Assembly (NCBI GenBank): GCA_964543235.1
Contig: CAZIXE010000005.1
Coordinates: 32,471-96,470, forward strand
DNA: 64,000 nt
Reading direction: 5' to 3'
Source: JANMMJ01 sp964543235
GTDB taxonomy: Bacteria > Pseudomonadota > Alphaproteobacteria > Rhizobiales > Aestuariivirgaceae
The notes below the pieces were generated by a model, which saw nothing but the letters and a program-made list of their open reading frames with translations, ran no database searches and had not been told where the DNA came from. The translations under genes and the position numbers were made by a program. The first letter of the stretch is position 1, and each line of letters starts with the position of its first letter. Of the stretch, positions 62,642-64,000 are shown piece by piece.

Positions 62642-63007
62642 CTACTCGTCCGGTTGAAAGGCATCGGGAAAATGTCGCGGCCACTGGTAGGGAACCACCG
62701 CCACGATGTCAAAGCGGCAAAGACCCTGGGCTGCCTGTGGGTTGCGCATCAGCCACTTGCGGGCTGCGACCCCGATGCGCTGGGCCTGCCGTCGCGATAG
62801 CGAGAACACCGCCGCGTCTTCACTCGCCCGACGCTTGACTTCGATGAAGGCGGTGACGGCACCGCGCCGCATGATGAGATCGATCTCGCCGCCGGCCGTC
62901 CTGTAGCGCTGCGCCAGTAACCGGTAGCCTTTGGCGCGCAGCATCCAAAGGGCCGCAAATTCTGCAAGCCGTCCACCCCGCTCGGCCCTTTGCCGCCTTT
63001 CACTCAT
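62642..63007 (-). CDS. yraN: UPF0102 (YraN) endonuclease-fold protein
   Basis: A 121-residue protein of the YraN family with a PD-(D/E)XK-like core: GGEIDLIMRRGAVTAFIEVKRR carries the acidic and Lys positions. Function in the cell is not settled. It overlaps rsmI by 4 bases. Confidence 0.92.
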   Translation of the reverse strand: MSERRQRAERGGRLAEFAALWMLRAKGYRLLAQRYRTAGGEIDLIMRRGAVTAFIEVKRRASEDAAVFSLSRRQAQRIGVAARKWLMRNPQAAQGLCRFDIVAVVPYQWPRHFPDAFQPDE

Positions 63008-63843
63008 GAAGCTTTGCCTCTGAGCGCGAGCAGGCGCGTATAGGCCTCCCGCTTGCCGATGCCGAACCGCCGCGCCACGTCGGCGGCCGCCTGTCCCGCC
63101 GGCAACTCTTGCGCCGCTTTCCGCAGGGCCACGTCGATCGCCTCGTCCGTCGCAACTGGCACAGCCGGGGCGGGCGCCACGACCAGCGTGATCTCGCCCT
63201 TGATGGAAGGCCGCTCACCGAGGATTGCCGCCATCTTCGCCGCGTTGCCGCGGAGTATTTCCTCATGCAGCTTGGTGAGCTCCCGTGTCACCGCCACCAG
63301 CCGGTCTCCCATGACGTCGGCGATGGCCAAGAGCGTGTCGATGATCCGATGCGGGCTCTCGAAGAAGATGAGGGTGGCGCGGACATCCTTAAGCTCCGCC
63401 AGGGTTGCCTGCCGCTCGGCGGTCTTGTGCGGCAGGAATCCCGCAAACAGGAACCGGTCGGTCGGCAGGCCCGAGAGCGTCAGCGCCGTAAGCGTTGCCG
63501 AGGCCCCCGGAATCGCTTCGACCCGATGCCCGGCGGCAATCGCCTCGGTGACCAGACGGTAACCAGGATCGGAGACCAGTGGCATGCCGGCATCACTCAC
63601 CAGCGCCAGTGCGGCGCCGTTCTGGAGCAGGGTCATGATTCCGGGCCGTATCCTTTCGGCATTGTGCTCGTGATAGGCCGACAGCGGCGTGGCAATCCCG
63701 TAGCGGTCAAGCAGCCGGCGCGTTACGCGCGTGTCTTCGCAAAAGATGCGGTCCACGCCGGCCATGACCTCGAGCGCCCTGAGCGTCACGTCCTTGAGAT
63801 GGCCGATCGGCGTAGCCACCAGATGCAGTCCGGGCTTCGCCAT
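63004..63843 (-). CDS. rsmI: 16S rRNA (cytidine-1402-2'-O)-methyltransferase RsmI
   Basis: A 279-residue tetrapyrrole-methylase-fold enzyme acting with RsmH on C1402. Family motifs: HLVATPIGHLKDVTLRAL, FCEDTRVTRRLLDRYGI, LVSDAGMPLVSDPGYRLV, and LPTDRFLFAGFLPHK. ATG 63843 is the usual family start; the frame is open to ATG 63906. Confidence 0.95.
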   Translation of the reverse strand: MAKPGLHLVATPIGHLKDVTLRALEVMAGVDRIFCEDTRVTRRLLDRYGIATPLSAYHEHNAERIRPGIMTLLQNGAALALVSDAGMPLVSDPGYRLVTEAIAAGHRVEAIPGASATLTALTLSGLPTDRFLFAGFLPHKTAERQATLAELKDVRATLIFFESPHRIIDTLLAIADVMGDRLVAVTRELTKLHEEILRGNAAKMAAILGERPSIKGEITLVVAPAPAVPVATDEAIDVALRKAAQELPAGQAAADVARRFGIGKREAYTRLLALRGKAS

Positions 63844-63925
63844 TTCCGTCTCGAAACCGGCAGGGCCTATGCTATAGCGTCGTATAGGAACGTTTTGATG
63901 CGGCATGACCGGCAGGGGGCAGGTG

Positions 63926-64000
63926 ATGGCGATTGTTTTTGCGTTGCGGGCAAGTCTAGCGCGCGTCCAGCCAGGGCGCGAGAGGCGCCTTTTTCTCCTG
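63926..64000 (+). CDS. Possible start of a gene divergent from rsmI (partial)
   Basis: An ATG at 63926, behind AGGGGGC, opens a frame of 25 codons to the window end (MAIVFALRASLARVQPG...). In many alphaproteobacteria a penicillin-binding protein activator (LppC) gene is divergent from rsmI, so this may be its first codons. Too little is visible to be sure. Confidence 0.3.
   Translation, partial: MAIVFALRASLARVQPGRERRLFLL

Overview
The window is a high-GC chromosomal segment from an alphaproteobacterium, most likely of the Hyphomicrobiales/Rhizobiales type. The evidence is the gene order amtB-ftsK-lolA-xthA, the linked block mnmE-mnmG-rsmG-parA-parB, and the order rho-hemJ-hemE / origin / PDRP-maf-aroE-coaE-dnaQ-secB that marks the replication origin in this class. 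A CtrA-type site and clustered GANTC (CcrM) sites fit the same assignment. I cannot name the genus. I see no tRNA, rRNA, insertion sequence, phage gene or CRISPR array.

Region 1 (1-30180) is core genome. It holds the end of amtB, then ftsK, lolA, a probable small RNA (about 3899-4043), xthA, a cyclic-nucleotide-domain protein, an OmpR-type response regulator, an L,D-transpeptidase, a PLP homeostasis protein, leuS-lptE-holA, and the segregation and tRNA-modification block parB-parA-rsmG-mnmG-mnmE with two parS sites. A DUF255 protein, rho, hemJ and hemE follow. The 366-base gap 22219-22584 is the predicted oriC. Genes on both sides of it point away from it: rho/hemJ/hemE leftward, PDRP/maf/aroE/coaE/dnaQ rightward. 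Then come secB, fxsA, timA, mltA, smr and an XRE regulator.

Region 2 (30183-45793) is an accessory catabolic island and the least understood part. A TetR regulator, an SDR, a DUF993 protein and a sugar isomerase/epimerase-fold protein read leftward. A tightly packed rightward operon of ten genes encodes GMC oxidoreductase 1, a CoA-transferase, an enoyl-CoA hydratase, a sugar ABC importer (four genes), GMC oxidoreductase 2, a cupin and a ROK kinase. A Gfo/Idh/MocA oxidoreductase converges on its end. One palindromic operator sits where two divergent promoters interleave, so TetR probably controls both arms. The mixture (sugar import, two flavin oxidases/dehydrogenases, TIM-barrel and MocA enzymes, plus CoA activation and hydration) suggests import and oxidation of a glycoside or modified sugar carrying an acid or acyl part. 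The substrate is unknown.

Region 3 (45850-49709) is choline uptake: a BetI-type regulator with a palindromic operator, divergent from choXWV. No betA/betB/betC is present here.

Region 4 (49701-58009) is one leftward nucleoside uptake and salvage operon: BMP-family binding protein, ABC ATPase, two permeases, cdd, punA, deoA, deoB.

Region 5 (58170-64000) holds an SPFH-domain protein, a small membrane protein, an HpcH/HpaI aldolase, a 54-residue protein, and gshB-yraN-rsmI. A possible gene start lies at the right edge.
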